A DNA stretch of 64,000 nt from Phalacrocorax aristotelis (taxonomy: Eukaryota > Chordata > Aves > Suliformes > Phalacrocoracidae). The DNA lies in NCBI RefSeq assembly GCF_949628215.1, contig NC_134282.1:20874723-20938722 (forward strand), given 5' to 3'. The notes under the pieces are model-generated. The model saw only the letters and a list, made by a program, of their open reading frames with translations. It ran no database searches and had not been told where the DNA came from. Shown one piece after another: positions 61,601-64,000 of this stretch. Made by a program: the position numbers and the translations under genes. Numbering within the stretch: position 1 is the stretch's first letter; every line of letters starts with the position of its first letter.

Positions 61601-62900
61601 CTTCATGTGACCTGTTTACTTGTCCCAGCCACGGTTCAGAGAATCTAGCAAAAGGTTTTGGTCTACTTCGTCAGATGCTGATAGCAGTAAGCATGTATTT
61701 GGCAGACTCACTGAAGGCAAGATGGTGCCCCAGCAAAACCTGTGCTGTCTGGCAGTGTGGCACAGTGTGCTGCACTGCAGCTGTTAGTGTGGGGATAGTG
61801 CTGCTTTATGGGCCCAGGATGTGTACTCAGGAAGTGACAGAGGCAAACAAGCAGATCAATAGGGAGCTGGGACTCTACTTCTTGTGTTGTGCGCTTCAGA
61901 AGTGAAAGCAGAGCACTCAGCAGCTGGCAGCATCACAGTGCTGCTTAGCAGGATGCGGCTGGAACATACAGAAACCAGAACTGAGCAAGCAGCGGTGAAG
62001 GGCTCTATGAACAGTGTGTCCCTGTAGACCAAATTGAAGCTTATGGAGAGCAGAGAGGAGTAGGGTCATGCGTGCTTAGGCAAATGTGGAAATTATCTCC
62101 ACGCTGTTAAACAAGCGTAAGGAGCACACCCCTGCATATGCTTCCTGCTCATGCGAACAAGCGTTTCCAACTAGGAGTGGATTTCAGCCCAGTTGCCCTC
62201 TCAGCCATGCATGCACAATTGCTTTTGACTGAGGGACCTCTCCCCCCTTTGCTGAAGCCAGAGGCTGAAGAGGGGTTCCACCAGTGTCAGCCATTGACAC
62301 CACAGTGTCCCCAGAGTCCCTGAGCTTATCCAGATTTCTTGTTCTCACTGATGACTCAGATGCATTCTAGCACTGCGTGCAAAAGCAGGGCACAGCTCTG
62401 CTGAGAGCAGATGGGAACCATAGCCTGAATCCAGACACACTGCCCTTGGGGCTAGATGCAAGCTGTGCACTAGGGAATGTCTGTCCTTTAGACTTAAACG
62501 TCCCAAGTTTTCTCGTTTTATGCTCATGAGGTAGTTTGCATCTGGATCAGACTCGTGGTAAGAGTTTGAGAGGCCTTAGGCCTGGAGTTAAAGCTTATGG
62601 TTCAAGAGGGGAGTCAGTGGATGTTGCACATTCTTTTGGCACCAGCTGCTTATCAGCAAATCCCTGCCAGAGGTTACAGGGATTTGCTCATCTACCGGCA
62701 GAGCTGCTCACGCCTTGCTGCCTCATCCAGCTCTGTCAAAAAGCACAGGTTAGCAAAACCAGCCATTTAAGGTATTTAAACTATCTGTGATTTTGATGGA
62801 GATGGGCTGCAGAGCAATCATGCCTATAGCTCTACCCGAGTGTCTTTAGGGTATGAGTGCTTGGAAGCTAGAGCCAATGGAGGACATGAACTGTGTTTTT
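55626..62900. other. Intergenic region between WDFY1 and AP1S3
   Basis: About 7.3 kb with no recognisable exon on either strand. It contains a pyrimidine-rich tract (58140-58197), a G-rich run with quadruplex potential (61236-61264) and short simple repeats near 60998-61045. Open frames are short and resemble no protein I know. Confidence 0.6.
61236..61264 (+). other. G-rich run with quadruplex potential
   Basis: A G9 run, then GG, G6 and G4 separated by short loops within 29 bases, giving at least four usable G tracts. It lies about 2.2 kb upstream of the AP1S3 start. Confidence 0.65.
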
Positions 62901-63341
62901 ACTGAAGTTGCGTTTCACTGTGGGCAAGAAGGGCGCCCTTTGAGCAGTTAATGCAGGTGCCAGGTGACAGCTAGGGTCACCCCGCGTGCGGACAGGGTCT
63001 CCGCAGCCCGGCCTGCCCGTCAGAACCCTCGCTTCCCAGAAACGAGTGGTCTGCGGGGAGGCCGCGCCGCCGCGGACGCGCAGCTGTACCGTCTGTCAAA
63101 AACTGCCCTTTTGCCCCCGCTCCGCTTCCCTCCTCCCGGGAGCGCGGAGGGCGGGGTGGCGGCGGCCGGCAACCTCCCTCGCCGGTCCCTCGCCACCAGG
63201 CCGCGCCGGCGAAGCCCGACGCCGCGGGGTCCCGGGGAGGCCGGTGGGAAGGGGGCCGGCAGCCCACCCCCTCTCAGCCCCTCGGTCGCCCTCGGCGCTG
63301 CCAGCCCCGGCGGGGCGGAGGCGCCCGGGGAAGTTCCCTTT

Positions 63342-63357
63342 CGGGGCATTGTGGGAA
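63342..63357 (-). promoter_or_regulatory. AP1S3: ZNF143/STAF binding site
   Basis: Read on the minus strand, TTCCCACAATGCCCCG fits the STAF consensus as I remember it (YWCCCRNMATSCMYYR) at all 16 positions. It lies about 125 bp upstream of the ATG, where such sites usually act in CpG-island promoters. Confidence 0.65.
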
Positions 63358-63481
63358 GGCGCGATGCGGCCGCGGCCTCACCTGGCGCGGGGCGGGGAGG
63401 AGGGAGGCAGGGCAGGGGAGAGGCGGCCGGCACCCAGCCGGGCCGGGCCGGCCTCCAGCCTGCCGCCACCGCACCACCGTC

Positions 63482-63484
63482 ATG
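63482..63484 (+). CDS. AP1S3: AP1S3 first coding exon (start codon only), partial gene
   Basis: Putative start of the sigma-1C subunit of the clathrin adaptor AP-1, which sorts cargo between the trans-Golgi network and endosomes. ATG at 63482 is followed directly by the consensus donor GTAAGT at 63485. I recall that other AP-1 sigma genes also carry only the initiator ATG in exon 1. The gene order SERPINE2-WDFY1-AP1S3 on one strand matches mammals. No further AP1S3 codon lies in the window, so this call rests on position, promoter and splice pattern, not on protein similarity. Confidence 0.6.
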
Positions 63485-64000
63485 GTAAGTGGCCCGGGGA
63501 CGCCGGGCTTCGCCGGGGCCGGGCGGGAGCCCGGTGCCGCGGGCGGGCCGGCGGCGGAGCCCCCTCGACGGGCGCGTTTTCTGGGCTTCCCCCGCAGCTC
63601 CCTTCAGCCCCGCCGGGACCGGGCTCCTCCGTCCGGAGCCCAGTCCCGGAGCTTGGCCGTGGGAGACCCTCCGCGGGGCCGGCTGGACGTTGTTCTCCCA
63701 AAGGCCTAAAGCAAACAGAAGTGTTTGCGCGCTGCCCGAAAAAGCAAAGTCCCCGCGGAGGTGGGCTCAGCCCTGGGACCGCGCCGCCGTCGCCTTTGGC
63801 ACCCGAATGCCCCGTCTCGGGGCGCCCGGGGAGAGGGCAGCTCCCGAACCGCGGCGCCAGCCGCTCCGCCTGCGCCTGGCCCTGGGAAAACTTGGGTTGT
63901 CTTTGGTTTGGGTTTTGGTTGTTTGGTTTTTCTTTTCTCCATCCCCTGCTGGAGTAATCCGAGTTGGCTTTAAATAGAGGTAAATTACGTTTTTCAGAAA
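63485..64000 (+). other. AP1S3: AP1S3 intron 1 (5' part)
   Basis: Starts with GTAAGT and runs to the window end. The left part belongs to the CpG island. Long open frames here (for example 62986-63957) reflect the lack of stop codons in GC-rich DNA. Confidence 0.5.

Larger units (their letters stand above)
62920..63900. promoter_or_regulatory. AP1S3: CpG island promoter of AP1S3
   Basis: About 1 kb of very GC- and CpG-rich sequence with no TATA box near the start. It has an Sp1/KLF GGGGCGGGG (63389-63397) and a near-consensus ZNF143/STAF site at 63342-63357 on the minus strand. The island extends past the putative first exon into intron 1. Confidence 0.75.

Noticed and set aside
62986-63957. 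323-codon open frame on the + strand
   Set aside because: It lies in the AP1S3 CpG island, where stop codons are rare. The translation is Pro/Arg/Gly/Ala-rich with no domain pattern, and overlapping frames on both strands are equally open.
1-64000. tRNA, snoRNA or microRNA genes in introns
   Set aside because: I looked for tRNA B-box words, paired C/D boxes and long hairpins by eye. Nothing convincing was found except the short 13-bp hairpin at 52617, whose stem is too short for a typical microRNA precursor.
1-64000. CRISPR arrays, operons or prokaryotic systems
   Set aside because: The window is clearly vertebrate nuclear DNA with spliced genes; no regularly spaced repeats are present.

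Overview
The window is vertebrate nuclear DNA, almost certainly from a bird. The genes have many introns with vertebrate splice signals, there is a CR1 LINE 3' end of the avian/reptilian type at about 2925-3381, the intron sequence is AT-rich, and compact CpG islands mark two gene starts. The species cannot be named from the sequence alone.

Three genes of one syntenic block lie head to tail on the + strand. (1) SERPINE2 (glia-derived nexin / protease nexin-1): the first 10.9 kb reads as the end of a long 5' intron. Eight coding exons then run from 10887 to 20620 and encode 396 residues, and one clear poly(A) signal follows at 21232. (2) WDFY1 (WD repeat and FYVE domain protein 1): the start codon at 29894 lies in a CpG island, and twelve exons encode 410 residues ending at 52759. 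(3) AP1S3 (AP-1 sigma-1C): called only from its position and from a promoter CpG island whose apparent first coding exon is just ATG at 63482-63484, followed at once by a consensus splice donor. The rest of that gene lies beyond the window. I rebuilt both complete reading frames by hand from splice junctions; each is open throughout and within two residues of the length I recall for the human protein.

The 8.6 kb between SERPINE2 and WDFY1 shows no protein-coding gene that I recognise. In mammals MRPL44 sits here, and I find no trace of it. The interval does hold an orphan CpG island (about 25990-26170) with an E-box and a TATA-like element, a 26-base A run and a strong G-quadruplex motif. The 6-10 kb between WDFY1 and AP1S3 also shows no recognisable gene.

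The most interesting local features are a U12-type (minor spliceosome) intron in WDFY1, a perfect 13-bp hairpin just upstream of the last WDFY1 exon combined with an intron that stays open for 78 codons, a tandem splice acceptor at the SERPINE2 exon where mammals make the Arg/Thr-Gly isoforms, a hAT-like MITE with 17-bp perfect terminal inverted repeats, and a near-consensus ZNF143/STAF site in the AP1S3 promoter. I see no sign of a wholly new biological system. The window is mostly an ordinary vertebrate locus with a few features worth checking.
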